Positions 33,913-42,719 of a stretch of DNA of 64,000 nucleotides are shown piece by piece. A program made the position numbers and the translations under genes. This stretch comes from Bacillus_AD sp047238185 (GTDB lineage Bacteria; Bacillota; Bacilli; Bacillales; DSM-1321), in the NCBI RefSeq assembly GCF_047238185.1, contig NZ_JBDFMI010000001.1:2790001-2854000 (forward strand), given 5' to 3'. The first letter of the stretch is position 1. Each line of letters opens with the position of its first letter. The notes below the pieces were generated by a model, which made no database searches, was not told the DNA's origin, and worked only from the letters and a program-made list of their open reading frames with translations.

Positions 33913-34026
33913 TCAATAAGATTTTTTCTTTTTGCCACAACCGCAGTCTCCTTTTTTCTTCGTCCATCCCTCTTGCTTTTTCACGGATTTTGCATCCTGT
34001 GGAATGTAGAATTTCTTTTGCATCAT
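33913..34026 (-). CDS. Small Lys/Cys-rich protein, 37 aa
   Basis: Read directly from the sequence: starts MMQKKFYIPQDAKSVKK and ends with a short CGCG between lysine runs, then SY. GGGAGG lies 8 bp before the first ATG and a clear terminator follows, so it is an expressed unit. The two closely spaced cysteines in a basic context could bind metal or cross-link. I do not recognise a family. It lies between yjcA and a YhcN lipoprotein gene in a spore-gene region. Confidence 0.7.
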   Translation of the reverse strand: MMQKKFYIPQDAKSVKKQEGWTKKKGDCGCGKKKKSY

Positions 34027-34138
34027 AAAGTATGCCTCCCTTACCTTGTATTGATGGCCAAGCTTTATTCGCTATATTTGTAACATATGTTAAAATGGTA
34101 AGCTTGTTCCATACACATGCCCAGCGTTTTCAAAAAAA

Positions 34139-34492
34139 CTACTCCACAAGTTTCTGGACAACGCTCTCAAGCAAGGAAGCGAGGCCGGCAACAGCAAGTA
34201 CGACAATAATCGGCCCTGCCCAATAAGGGAAAAAATAGTGTGCCAATACCACCAGGATTGCCATCCACATGCCCGTACACCAGTAACAGCTGAGCAATTC
34301 ACCGATCCAGCCCCTTAATCCCGATTTATAGGGAACGATATAGATCTCCATTTCTCCCTTTTCATTTTTTTCTTCTGCTTCCTCAAAAAAAGGCTTCCTC
34401 ATAAAAGCTGTGATTTTATCAAACACAATCAGCCTTGTAAGCCTGAAGCCTGCCAACGCTAATAAAAAAAAATCCAATGCATTTCCAATCAT
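34139..34492 (-). CDS. yjcA: YjcA-like DUF1360 sporulation membrane protein
   Basis: 117 residues. DUF1360 features are LDFFLLALAGFRLTRLIVFDKI near the start and LLSCYWCTGMWMAILVVLAHYF (the CYWCTG motif), with a last hydrophobic helix AGPIIVVLAVAGLASLLES. In B. subtilis yjcA is a sporulation gene near spoVIF. The function is unknown; the conserved cysteines face a membrane boundary. The ATG at 34492 has GAGGTGG upstream. It is divergent from the coat gene at 34624. Confidence 0.86.
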   Translation of the reverse strand: MIGNALDFFLLALAGFRLTRLIVFDKITAFMRKPFFEEAEEKNEKGEMEIYIVPYKSGLRGWIGELLSCYWCTGMWMAILVVLAHYFFPYWAGPIIVVLAVAGLASLLESVVQKLVE

Positions 34493-34623
34493 ATACTTCC
34501 ACCTCTTTCCTATTACCTTCAATGGCAAATACACCAAAAATGGGCATGTAACTCATTCCTTTTACACTGTCCCTTCATACTCTGTAAGTGACAGATGTTA
34601 AATAACTATTAGGAGGAATACGA

Positions 34624-35151
34624 ATGAGTTGTGGACATGACAAATTTACAAATGACTGTGTTTGTTCAACATTGGTATCTGTAGCTGAAGCTCAAGAAAG
34701 AGTAGAAGATGATTGCAGATCTGGTTGTCAACAAGCCATTGATGAACTTAAGGGTCGTGTAAAAATTAGAGGTTTTGATACCATTCCTGTATTGATTACC
34801 TGCAACTGCCAGCCATTCGCAGGTGTGGGAGCACTTAGATGCGGAACAGACGACAAAATGTTCAATGTAATCCGAAGCTTCTTGTTCCGTGTCAGTGAAG
34901 TGGATGAGGATACGTGCTGTGCTACATTGGAGCTATTGAAGCCGATTGTGGCGTATCATGACTACGAGTCCGATGAAAGTGAAGATGAAAGCCGTGGTGA
35001 CCATCACGACCAGCAATACCCTACTGCCTTCGATGAATTTTTGGCTGCATTGAACGATGCAAAAAAAATCGTCCGTACCGGTATTTGTATTACATTGGAT
35101 TTAAAAGCTGCGACGTCTGTCACTTGCTTGCCACCGATTCATACAATGTAG
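34624..35151 (+). CDS. cotZ: CotY/CotZ-family spore crust/exosporium protein
   Basis: 175 residues, Cys-rich: CGHDKF ... CVCSTLVSVAEAQERVEDDC, CNCQPFAGVGALRCGT, CCATLELLKP, and a conserved C-terminal TGICITLDL. An acidic, His-containing insertion (~118-135, DESEDESRGDHHDQQ) is not part of the core motif. CotY, CotZ and ExsY self-assemble into disulfide-linked hexagonal lattices of the outermost spore layer. AGGAGG precedes the ATG. Only one member is found here; B. subtilis has cotY and cotZ together. The symbol is by family and position, and CotY is equally possible. Confidence 0.88.
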   Translation: MSCGHDKFTNDCVCSTLVSVAEAQERVEDDCRSGCQQAIDELKGRVKIRGFDTIPVLITCNCQPFAGVGALRCGTDDKMFNVIRSFLFRVSEVDEDTCCATLELLKPIVAYHDYESDESEDESRGDHHDQQYPTAFDEFLAALNDAKKIVRTGICITLDLKAATSVTCLPPIHTM

Positions 35152-35162
35152 GCGAAAAAACA

Positions 35163-35191
35163 AGGCTACTGTTGCAGTAGCCTCTTTTTAT
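35163..35191. terminator. Terminator between cotZ and cotO
   Basis: AGGCTACT / AGTAGCCT stem with a 5-nt loop, followed by CTTTTTATTT. Confidence 0.85.
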
Positions 35192-35776
35192 TTAAAGGTT
35201 TCCAACCTGTATAGCTTCGATTTCTTCCTCTTTGATTGCTATCGTTTCCTCTCGGTCCTCAAAAAAAAGCTTGATCATGTATACATTATTTCTCTTTCTT
35301 AACACTTGCCCTATCAGATCTTCCCCATCAATCATAATATTGCATATTGGCCTAGGAACAGCACCCGGCATATAGGCAAGATAGTTTAACAGATCTTCCT
35401 TCGACATTTCTGAAAACCGTTGCTTTTTTTGTTTTTTGATCGCTCTCTCTTTGTTCATCCTCCTCTTGTTATCCTTTGCATCATTTCTTTTTGCCTTATC
35501 CGAAACGTCCTGTATCCCTGTCGAAATCTCTATCACCTCTTCGGATTCGACATCGTCTTTTTCATTTTCCTTCACATTCTCTGTACTGACTACCCTTACT
35601 TCATCTTGTACTTGCATTATTTCATGATCGCTGGATGCATCATCCACATCGACAACTTCTGCTTCCCCAGGCTTTACAGCGGATCTATATTGCGATTGCA
35701 TATTTGCATCCGGAGGCTCAATTTCGGGCTGCACAATATACATATAAGGGTGTTTATGCTCCGACTCTTTACCCAT
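35192..35776 (-). CDS. cotO: Spore coat protein CotO
   Basis: 194 residues. The N-terminal half is low-complexity and acidic (~30-100), then a Lys-rich stretch (~105-125). The conserved CotO C-terminus follows: EDLLNYLAYMPGAVPRPICN, then MIDGEDLIGQVLRK. CotO is a coat morphogenetic protein needed with CotH for outer coat and crust assembly. The ATG at 35776 has AGGAGG 7 bp upstream and replaces a GTG two codons earlier. It is convergent with cotZ and next to fabI, the B. subtilis order. Confidence 0.9.
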   Translation of the reverse strand: MGKESEHKHPYMYIVQPEIEPPDANMQSQYRSAVKPGEAEVVDVDDASSDHEIMQVQDEVRVVSTENVKENEKDDVESEEVIEISTGIQDVSDKAKRNDAKDNKRRMNKERAIKKQKKQRFSEMSKEDLLNYLAYMPGAVPRPICNIMIDGEDLIGQVLRKRNNVYMIKLFFEDREETIAIKEEEIEAIQVGNL

Positions 35777-35893
35777 TGCCACTCCTCCTGACCTGTCTTC
35801 TTACTGAAAAATGTTCATTCTATAACGATATGTATGCATATTAGAGAAATTTATGCCAGTACACGCTTCCTTCATCCCCTGCTTGTAAAAGCA

Positions 35894-35925
35894 GAAAAAA
35901 ACCTCCTGCCCAATTGGCAGGAGGC
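35894..35925 (-). terminator. Terminator after fabI
   Basis: CCTCCTGCC / GGCAGGAGG stem; on the minus strand it is followed by TTTTTTTCTG. Confidence 0.88.
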
Positions 35926-35940
35926 ATTATCGTCTTTACA

Positions 35941-36714
35941 TTAACGAGCCATAATGTGGAACCCGGAATCAACATGAATATTTTCACCTGTAATCCCGCG
36001 GGACATATCGCTGAAAAGGAAAACAGCAGTGTCTCCCACTTCTTCAGGAGTAGTCGTGCGGCGAAGCGGAGAGCTTTCCTCAATTTCTTTCAGGATCGTA
36101 TTGAAATCGCTGATTCCTTTTGCAGACAGCGTACGGATTGGACCTGCAGAAATGGAATTGACGCGTATCCCCTGTTTGCCTAGATCGCTCGCCAAATATT
36201 TCACACTTGCATCCAAAGAAGCCTTCGCGACACCCATTACATTATAGTTCGATACGACACGTTCGCCTCCAAGATAAGTAAGAGTGATAATGCTGCCGCC
36301 TTCAGTCATAACATTTCGCGCTTCCTTGGCAATAGCGGTCAATGAATAAGAGCTGATATTATGCGCAAGCAAAAAACCGTCTCTAGTGGTATTCAGGTAG
36401 TCGCCGTCCAATTCTTCTTTATTGGCAAAAGCGATGCAATGCGCAATGCCATGGATAACCCCAGTTTCTTCTTTAATCTGTTTGAAGCACACCGCAATGT
36501 CATCATCGTTTGTTACATCACAAGGGATGACCGCATATTTTTCATCAAGAGAAGCAGCTAAATCCTTCACATTTTTTTCCAAACGTTCTCCTGCATATGT
36601 AAAAATCAAGTTGGCACCGGATTGATGAAGAGAACGGGCAATTCCCCATGCAATACTGCGCTTATTGGCTACGCCCATTATGACGAACGTTTTGCCTTCT
36701 AAAGAAAGTGTCAT
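35941..36714 (-). CDS. fabI: Enoyl-ACP reductase FabI
   Basis: 257 residues, short-chain dehydrogenase fold. It reduces enoyl-ACP with NAD(P)H in the last step of each fatty-acid elongation cycle. The cofactor motif is GVANKRSIAWGIARSL, and the FabI-type active site has tyrosine in YNVMGVAKASL with the YxxxxxxK spacing. The triclosan/isoniazid-type substrate loop is SAGPIRTLSAKGISDF. GGAGG precedes the ATG. A perfect FapR palindrome overlaps the presumed transcription start, so it should be repressed when malonyl-CoA is low. It is monocistronic. Confidence 0.96.
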   Translation of the reverse strand: MTLSLEGKTFVIMGVANKRSIAWGIARSLHQSGANLIFTYAGERLEKNVKDLAASLDEKYAVIPCDVTNDDDIAVCFKQIKEETGVIHGIAHCIAFANKEELDGDYLNTTRDGFLLAHNISSYSLTAIAKEARNVMTEGGSIITLTYLGGERVVSNYNVMGVAKASLDASVKYLASDLGKQGIRVNSISAGPIRTLSAKGISDFNTILKEIEESSPLRRTTTPEEVGDTAVFLFSDMSRGITGENIHVDSGFHIMAR

Positions 36715-36748
36715 ATTGTAAGTACCTCCATTATTTTATAACAAGTTA

Positions 36749-36765
36749 TTAGTACCTAGTACTAA
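36749..36765 (-). promoter_or_regulatory. FapR operator of fabI
   Basis: TTAGTAC-CTA-GTACTAA, perfect 7-bp arms. It fits the known 17-bp FapR site. A TATAAT -10 candidate (minus strand) lies a few bases upstream at ~36775-36770. Confidence 0.9.
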
Positions 36766-36903
36766 ATCAATTATAACGAAAAATGCAACTTATGGAAAGA
36801 GCACAATGTTGTTTCAGCTATATTTCTTTTAAAATGTAAACCCAGCTTGACAAAAGGTATAGTCGACTTTACAATTTGAATAAAAAGGAAAATAGGTAAG
36901 AAT

Positions 36904-37113
36904 ATGCCGATTATTAATACCATTAAGGAGTTACGCGCAAAGCACCATCTCACTCAATCTGATTTGGCCGCTGCTGTACATGTTTCAAGGCAAACCATCG
37001 TCGCGTTGGAAAAAGGGAGCTATATCCCCTCCTTGTTGTTGGCAATGAAAATAAGCGACGTTTTTTCCATTCCCATTGAACACATTTTTACAATGAAAGA
37101 GGAGGAAAAATAA
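36904..37113 (+). CDS. Small XRE-family HTH regulator
   Basis: 69 residues, almost entirely one Cro/CI-type HTH: IKELRAKHHLTQSDLAAAVH, then VSRQTIVALEKGSYIPSLLL and AMKISDVFSIPIEHIF. This YozG-like size usually regulates an adjacent membrane-protein gene. Its stop codon overlaps the next start by one base (TAATG), so the two genes are translationally coupled. Only a weak ribosome site is seen before its ATG (AAATAGGTAAGA). Confidence 0.88.
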   Translation: MPIINTIKELRAKHHLTQSDLAAAVHVSRQTIVALEKGSYIPSLLLAMKISDVFSIPIEHIFTMKEEEK

Positions 37114-37577
37114 TGAAAATCAAGAGAAACGCCATTTTTTGCGTTGGATGCATCGTATTGTCCGGGTGGATGTTAATATCACTGTATCAACCTATTACAG
37201 AGCTGGCCGATTATTTTCGTTTAGAGGAACCAACATTCAACGTTTCCTTCAACATTCATTCCATCCTCGTTTTTCTTTTGTTCGGCGGCCTATTCACATA
37301 TCTTTTTTACAAAGATTCCAAACAGACAAAAGAAACACTGTACCATGCCCACCCCCTCCATGAAACCGATGAACGAAATGAACAACTAGCGGCGAAAGCA
37401 GCCCGCAACTCCTATATTGCAATGTGGTATACTTAGCCGCTTGCCGCCATCCTTATGCTTTTTTATCCATTCATCAATGAGACCATCCCATATTATCCAA
37501 TTATGGTCATCCTGCTTGTGCCCCTTACACTATCAAGCGTCTACTTCATCACCCTAAGCAACATATACCGGGAATAA
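37113..37577 (+). pseudogene. Membrane protein partner of the HTH gene, interrupted by an in-frame TAG
   Basis: The frame opens with KIKRNAIFCVGCIVLSGWML and has two membrane helices, a polar TLYHAHPLHETDERNEQLAAK segment, then SYIAMWYT and a TAG at 37434-37436. The same frame continues without interruption as PLAAILMLFYPFINETIP and VILLVPLTLSSVYFITLSN to a TAA at 37575. The continuation supplies two further hydrophobic helices, so the intact gene would be 154 codons with four helices. A single change (for example TTG to TAG) explains it. GAGGAGG precedes the start, which overlaps the HTH stop. I do not name the family with confidence; such HTH-linked proteins are often DUF2178-like. Confidence 0.75.
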
Positions 37578-37701
37578 AAAAGCGAAAGTATCTGCTCAGA
37601 ACCGACAAGCTTAAGAGGGATAGCTCAAAGGCTAGCTGATTACCCTCCGAGGAGCTAGTGAAGAATAATGAGCGGTTTCGTAATGGTCTATGAAGATATC
37701 A

Positions 37702-37733
37702 AAAAGAAGGCAGATTAATCTGCCTTCTTAGCT
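37702..37733 (-). terminator. Terminator overlapping the stop codon of the PBP gene
   Basis: AGAAGGCAGATT / AATCTGCCTTCT perfect palindrome that includes the TAA stop; on the minus strand it is followed by TTTTTGATAT. Confidence 0.8.
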
Positions 37734-39865
37734 TTCTCTGCCTGTTTTTCCCGGTCCTCTTTCAATTTGAAATACGTATCCATCGCTTTTCTGCCGATTT
37801 CCATGTTCGGGCTGGGGCCTGAATTTCCAGCATACGCCCAAGGAACGACCACAGATATGGCCACTTCAGGGTTTTTCTGCGGCGCATATCCGATCATGGA
37901 TAAGTTGATGATATCTTCCGCACCGTATCGTTTATTGACTGCCTTTATAGGTCCACCATATTGAGTTTGCGCGGTTCCTGATTTACCGGCGATATCATAC
38001 TTCGCATCACCGAAGGCACTGTATCCTGTACCGCCTGGTTCTTGCATAACCCGTCTAAATCCTTCTTGCACCCGTTCAATCCAAGATTGCTTCATATCGA
38101 TCTTATTGAGTACTTTGGGTTCCACTGTGTGAATCAAAGCACCCGGCTTCTTGGAACTGTTACTTGGTTCACGGACCTCTTTCACAAGATGAGGCTGAAG
38201 TCTGCTGCCATCATTTGCAATGGTGGAAACATATTGAGCAAGCTGAAGGGGCGTGTATAAATCAAGCTGCCCGATGGCGAGGTCCCAAATCTTACCAGGT
38301 GTATAATCGTATTTATTGTAGTACCCCTTCGATTCACCAGGCAAGTCAATGCCCGTCTTGACGCCGAGGCCGAATTCATGATAGAAATGGCGCATCTTCT
38401 CAAAATCGTTTGGCTTGACTCCTAAGGTACCATTCGGATGATACTGCACACCCGCAATCGCATTCGCCGTACGGAACATATAGACATTGGATGACATTTT
38501 CAGGGCGTCCAGATCATTGACCGGCCCTAAATTCTTCCACGATTTTTTATATTTATTTAAGCCCGGTATCTTCATCGGTGCATCATAAAATACAGTCCCT
38601 GGAGAAATGGCACCTGTTTGATAGCCGGTAAGGATTGTTGCCCCTTTGACGACCGATCCGCTCACGTAATTGGAATTGAACGCACCGAGGGCGTAATCCT
38701 GCATCTCGGTCTTCCCGGTCTTTTCATCCGTCACAAGCATCTTCCCGCTCATGGCTAGGAGCTCGCCAGTATTCGGGTTCGTCATGACAGCGAATGCCCG
38801 GTCCATCATGTACGTATTTCCCTTTACGCCTCTTTGCTTTACGGTATCCTCCAAGATTTGATCCAACGCCTTCTGCAGGTCCATATCTACAGATAAGACA
38901 AGGTCGTCGCCTTGTTTCCCCTCCGATAATACCTTGGAATCTACGATATTCCCTGTCCGGTCTGAAATGTACTGGACTTTCCTTTTTTCGCCTTTTAAGA
39001 TGTCTTCATATTGGGCTTCCAGATAACTGGTACCCACCCGGTCATTTCGGCTATAGCCCCGTTTCAGGTAATACTTCAACTTGTCAGCGGGAAGCCCCTG
39101 GTTGGACTTTGAGACATTCCCAAGTACGCTTCGAAGTGTACTGCCATAGGGGTAAGTCCGTTCCCAGTCGGTGGTTACATCGATTCCTGGAAGGTTCTCC
39201 AAGTTTTCACTAACCCGAGCTTCTTCCAAGTCTGAGACCTCTTCCACCTTCTTAATGGTACCATTGATGTTTTTGGTTCGCTTCGTTTTGACGATTTGAG
39301 GAGTCAGCGTCCGCCCACTCGCCATTTCGCGGTAAAAGGCAAGTACTTCTAGTTCATGAGGTGTAAGAGTGGCTAAGTCTTCTTTTGTGATTCGTTTCAA
39401 TTGATGTTGGTAAATGACCTTATCATCGATTTTTTCTTCTTCAAACAACCGTTGATCCTTTTTAGAAATTTTTTTCTTTGCCTTTTTCGGATGAATCAGC
39501 AGCCAAAAATCCTTTTTATCCCGATCGCGAATTTCATCGGTAGATTTATGAATCCCTAATTTGACTAGCTCTTCTGCTACTTTCTGTATGTCTTCTGAGC
39601 TGGTGTTTTTAGGACGGGTATACGTGATAGTCTTTACGGCAGAATTGCCCACTACCTCTTTTCCGTTCCGGTCGTAAATGATCCCCCGTGGAACAGCGGT
39701 CGATACCGTTAGATCGTCCGTTTTCTCCAGTTCCTTTTTATACGCATTCCCGTGAAGGACCTGTAAGGTTCCCAAACGGAGAATTAATGCCGTAAATAAA
39801 AGAAAAATCGCAAAAAACAGTAGGGACAGCCTCACAGGCAAAAATGTCTTCTTTTTCTTTTTCAA
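37715..39865 (-). CDS. Class B penicillin-binding protein (PBP2, PbpA/PbpH-like transpeptidase)
   Basis: 716 residues. A short basic cytoplasmic tail and one membrane helix (LSLLFFAIFLLFTALILRLG) are followed by the dimerisation domain (RGIIYDRNGKEV) and a long Lys/Glu-rich insert ~95-215. The transpeptidase domain has the acyl-serine in GSVVKG (Ser404), SSN in LKMSSNVYMF and KSGT in AGKSGTAQT. It cross-links peptidoglycan and is the target of beta-lactams, probably in rod elongation. The C-terminus is a charged helix. ATG start; AAGGGGAGA lies just upstream. It is monocistronic. Confidence 0.93.
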   Translation of the reverse strand: MKKKKKTFLPVRLSLLFFAIFLLFTALILRLGTLQVLHGNAYKKELEKTDDLTVSTAVPRGIIYDRNGKEVVGNSAVKTITYTRPKNTSSEDIQKVAEELVKLGIHKSTDEIRDRDKKDFWLLIHPKKAKKKISKKDQRLFEEEKIDDKVIYQHQLKRITKEDLATLTPHELEVLAFYREMASGRTLTPQIVKTKRTKNINGTIKKVEEVSDLEEARVSENLENLPGIDVTTDWERTYPYGSTLRSVLGNVSKSNQGLPADKLKYYLKRGYSRNDRVGTSYLEAQYEDILKGEKRKVQYISDRTGNIVDSKVLSEGKQGDDLVLSVDMDLQKALDQILEDTVKQRGVKGNTYMMDRAFAVMTNPNTGELLAMSGKMLVTDEKTGKTEMQDYALGAFNSNYVSGSVVKGATILTGYQTGAISPGTVFYDAPMKIPGLNKYKKSWKNLGPVNDLDALKMSSNVYMFRTANAIAGVQYHPNGTLGVKPNDFEKMRHFYHEFGLGVKTGIDLPGESKGYYNKYDYTPGKIWDLAIGQLDLYTPLQLAQYVSTIANDGSRLQPHLVKEVREPSNSSKKPGALIHTVEPKVLNKIDMKQSWIERVQEGFRRVMQEPGGTGYSAFGDAKYDIAGKSGTAQTQYGGPIKAVNKRYGAEDIINLSMIGYAPQKNPEVAISVVVPWAYAGNSGPSPNMEIGRKAMDTYFKLKEDREKQAEKAKKAD

Positions 39866-39969
39866 GCATGTCTCCCCTTTGTTTTCAAATCTTGTTCGTC
39901 CACTTTATTTAATCCTTTTTAGGCATAAAAATGCAATCGAAATGACTTCAAACAGAAAAGGAAATAGGC

Positions 39970-40143
39970 ATGGATGCAACAGGATTGTCACTGGCGCAGA
40001 AATCGGATAAAGTCAATAAAAAACGAAGCCAACAGCCGTTTTATAAGGTGAATCGCCTTCGAGGATGGGGCCTATTCATCCAAGACATCCTCAAGAGTTT
40101 CCTAGATCCCCTCAATACACGGCTGCATCCATTGAGAAACTAG
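39970..40143 (+). CDS. Possible small basic protein, 57 aa
   Basis: Read directly from the sequence: MDATGLSLAQKSDKVNKKRS at the start, then a hydrophobic/aromatic part (GWGLFIQDILKSFLDPL) and an RLHPLRN end. AAGGAAATAGG precedes the ATG, a moderate ribosome site. I find no family resemblance. It lies on the opposite strand to both flanking genes. It may be a chance frame or a remnant. Confidence 0.3.
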   Translation: MDATGLSLAQKSDKVNKKRSQQPFYKVNRLRGWGLFIQDILKSFLDPLNTRLHPLRN

Positions 40144-40288
40144 GTTTTCTTGCCATAGCCCTTCTATCGCACTTCGATGGTGCGGAATAGCTCGTCGCTT
40201 ATACCAAAGACGCCTACTACGATAGAGAAGAGCGCTCCTTCTTTTGGCTTTTCATGCCTTAAGGCTTTGCGACTGATTTGCTGGACAA

Positions 40289-40311
40289 ACAAAAAACCGG
40301 CAAACGCCGGT
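40289..40311 (-). terminator. Terminator after mgtE
   Basis: ACCGGC / GCCGGT stem with a 4-nt loop; on the minus strand it is followed by TTTTTTG. Confidence 0.85.
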
Positions 40312-40318
40312 CGGGATT

Positions 40319-41692
40319 TTATATTAAATAACTCATGAAGATAGTCGCCATGCCAAAATAAATTAACACTGAAATAATATCGGAAATCGTTGTAATAAAC
40401 GGACCTGAGGCCACCGCAGGGTCAATTTTCATTTTATGCATCAAAATCGGCACTAAACTTCCTGCCATAGTCGCAACGATAATGGTAGCAAAGATGGATG
40501 CACCCACCAATAACCCTAAGAAGAAATCGCCATGCCATAAAAAAACAACGCCTGTTACCAATAGGCCGCTTGTCGCTCCTGTTATGACACCAGTCCCCGC
40601 TTCCCTGATGATTAGCTTCCATTTACTTTCACGCTCAAGATCCCCTGTCGCAATTCCCCTGACGGCAACCGCCAAAGCTTGAGTTCCAGAATTCCCCGCC
40701 ATCCCGCCAATCAGAGGAATAAATACTGCCAGAATTGCTTTCTGGCTCAGTGCGTTCTCAAAACGGCCTATTAAACTGGCGGTCATCATCCCAAGAAACA
40801 GCAGTATAATCAGCCATGGAAGACGTTTCTTGGCTGCCGAAAAAGGATGGCGGTCAACACTGTCGACATCCGATATACCAGCTAACTTGGAATAATCATC
40901 GGAAGCTTCTTCATCTATAACATCGATAATATCATCGACCGTGATAATGCCAAGCAAATGATGTTGAAAATCCACGACAGGGACAGCAAGAAAGTTATAA
41001 TCTCTCATCGTACGCGCTACTTCTTCCTGATCTTCGCTTACCGAGACATAAACTACACGGTCACTCATAATGTCAGCAATCATAGTATCATCATCGGAAA
41101 TGATTAAATCACGAAGAGAAATGACACCGGCCAATTTTTTATCTTCATCCACAACATACACATAATAAATCGTTTCGGCACGTGGTGCTTCTTTCTTCAG
41201 AATATTCATCGCCGAACGGGCAGTTTGGTTTGCCGCCAAGGAAATAAATTCGGTCGTCATGATACTCCCGGCTGTATATTCCTCATAATGGAGTAGTTCC
41301 TTGATTTCTTTAGCCGCATCTGTATCCATTATGGTCAAATAGCTAGCAACCTGCTCCTTATCCAGCTCATTTAAGACATCGACCGCATCATCGGCATACA
41401 TTTGCGATAGCATATCCGCCACATATGTAGGTGCCATTTCAGCTAAAATTTCCTGGTATTCATCTTCCTCCACTTCCAGGTTCTCGAACAGTTCCGCCAT
41501 TTCTTCGGGAGACAGGTAATGATAAATGACCGATCGATACTCATCATCCAGTTTTTCAAAAAATGTTGCCTGGTCATATGGATGAAGGTCCATGAATTCT
41601 TCCCGGAAAGCATCCAGCTCTTCATTCTTCAGGGCGTTCATCAGCAACTCTTCATCCATTTTTGGTGACTCTTTTTCATTTTGCTCAGTCAT
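40319..41692 (-). CDS. mgtE: Magnesium transporter MgtE
   Basis: 457 residues. The N-terminal superhelical MgtE domain (~30-135; AEMAPTYVADMLSQMYADDA) is followed by two CBS domains (~140-260; YEEYTAGSIMTTEFISL and HHLLGIITVDDIIDVIDEEA). Five membrane helices follow, with the signature GMAGNSGTQALAVAVRGIA forming the pore entrance. In the known protein Mg2+ binding to the N and CBS domains closes the channel. The ATG at 41692 follows AGGAGG. I looked for an M-box riboswitch in the 190 bp upstream and saw none. Confidence 0.95.
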   Translation of the reverse strand: MTEQNEKESPKMDEELLMNALKNEELDAFREEFMDLHPYDQATFFEKLDDEYRSVIYHYLSPEEMAELFENLEVEEDEYQEILAEMAPTYVADMLSQMYADDAVDVLNELDKEQVASYLTIMDTDAAKEIKELLHYEEYTAGSIMTTEFISLAANQTARSAMNILKKEAPRAETIYYVYVVDEDKKLAGVISLRDLIISDDDTMIADIMSDRVVYVSVSEDQEEVARTMRDYNFLAVPVVDFQHHLLGIITVDDIIDVIDEEASDDYSKLAGISDVDSVDRHPFSAAKKRLPWLIILLFLGMMTASLIGRFENALSQKAILAVFIPLIGGMAGNSGTQALAVAVRGIATGDLERESKWKLIIREAGTGVITGATSGLLVTGVVFLWHGDFFLGLLVGASIFATIIVATMAGSLVPILMHKMKIDPAVASGPFITTISDIISVLIYFGMATIFMSYLI

Positions 41693-41911
41693 ATAAGCAT
41701 TACCTCCTCTCAAACACACATTTCTTTTTTAATGCTTGCCTACTTATACTAGCAAATAGCCTGTGCTTATGTCTTTCATTGCCGAAAATATTTTTATAAA
41801 GCGAATGGCTTTTCTAACACTTGCAGCCATTTTACAATGGTTCTATAGTATCTTTTCCCCTTATGGCCATACTACTCACTATATTCACTAAAAAAGAAGG
41901 AGGCAAACATT

Positions 41912-42652
41912 ATGAAAATTGACGTTATCGGAGATATCCATGGGTGTTTCGAAGAATTTCACTTATTAACAGAAAAACTCGGCTATGCATGGGATAGCGG
42001 GATTCCAGAGCATCCTGAAGGACGCTTGCTCGCTTTTGTGGGCGATTTGACGGACCGTGGGCCAGCCTCTCTTAAAGTCATTGAAATTGTCTCTGCGCTT
42101 ATTCACCAAAAGAAGGCTTATTATACACCAGGCAACCACTGCAATAAATTATACCGTTTCTTTCTCGGACGAGACGTGAGCGTAACGCATGGATTGGAGA
42201 CCACTGTTGCTGAATATACCTCTCTAAGTAAAAAAGAGCAAAATCAGATCCGTTCAATGTTTGTAACGTTATACGAAGCTTCACCCCTTTACCAGATCTT
42301 AGATGGCGGTAACCTCATTATTGCCCACGCAGGCATTCGCGAGGATTTTATAGGCCGCTACGATAAACGGGTTAAATCATTTGTTTTGTATGGAGATATC
42401 ACAGGGAAGTTCCATAGTGACGGTTATCCTATCCGCAGGAATTGGGCAAAGGATTACCGAGGAAAAGCAACCATTGTATACGGGCATACCCCAGTAAAGA
42501 ATGCCGTTATCCAGAATAATACATACAATATTGATACAGGGTGTGTTTTCGGAGGCAAATTGACCGCTCTTCGCTACCCGGAAAAAGAATTAGTGGACGT
42601 TCCCTCAACCATGCCTCTTGTACCTGAAAAGTTCAGGGAATTGGATTTGTAA
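41912..42652 (+). CDS. prpE: PrpE, bis(5'-nucleosyl)-tetraphosphatase
   Basis: 246 residues, calcineurin-like metallophosphatase. Metal-binding motifs are VIGDIHG (N-terminus), VGDLTDRGP and TPGNHCNK, with later histidines in IAHAGI and YGHTPV. B. subtilis PrpE hydrolyses diadenosine tetraphosphate asymmetrically and affects spore germination. AAGGAGG precedes the ATG. It is divergent from mgtE. In B. subtilis it follows yjbO, but here SspO and a DinB-GNAT gene lie between. Confidence 0.93.
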   Translation: MKIDVIGDIHGCFEEFHLLTEKLGYAWDSGIPEHPEGRLLAFVGDLTDRGPASLKVIEIVSALIHQKKAYYTPGNHCNKLYRFFLGRDVSVTHGLETTVAEYTSLSKKEQNQIRSMFVTLYEASPLYQILDGGNLIIAHAGIREDFIGRYDKRVKSFVLYGDITGKFHSDGYPIRRNWAKDYRGKATIVYGHTPVKNAVIQNNTYNIDTGCVFGGKLTALRYPEKELVDVPSTMPLVPEKFRELDL

Positions 42653-42719
42653 ACATCTTTCAGATGATGCTTGCCGAGCTCCGCTTTTGAAGATAGGGCC
42701 CGGCTCCTCCCCTTTTCTC

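Larger units (their letters stand above)
39866..40318. other. Intergenic region between the PBP gene and mgtE, 453 bp
   Basis: It holds a possible 57-codon frame (39970-40143) and the mgtE terminator (40289-40311). The stretch 40144-40288 shows no gene or repeat I can name. Confidence 0.5.

Noticed and set aside
41693..41911. Possible M-box magnesium riboswitch before mgtE
   Set aside because: The 190-200 bp upstream show neither the conserved M-box core sequences nor a leader terminator.
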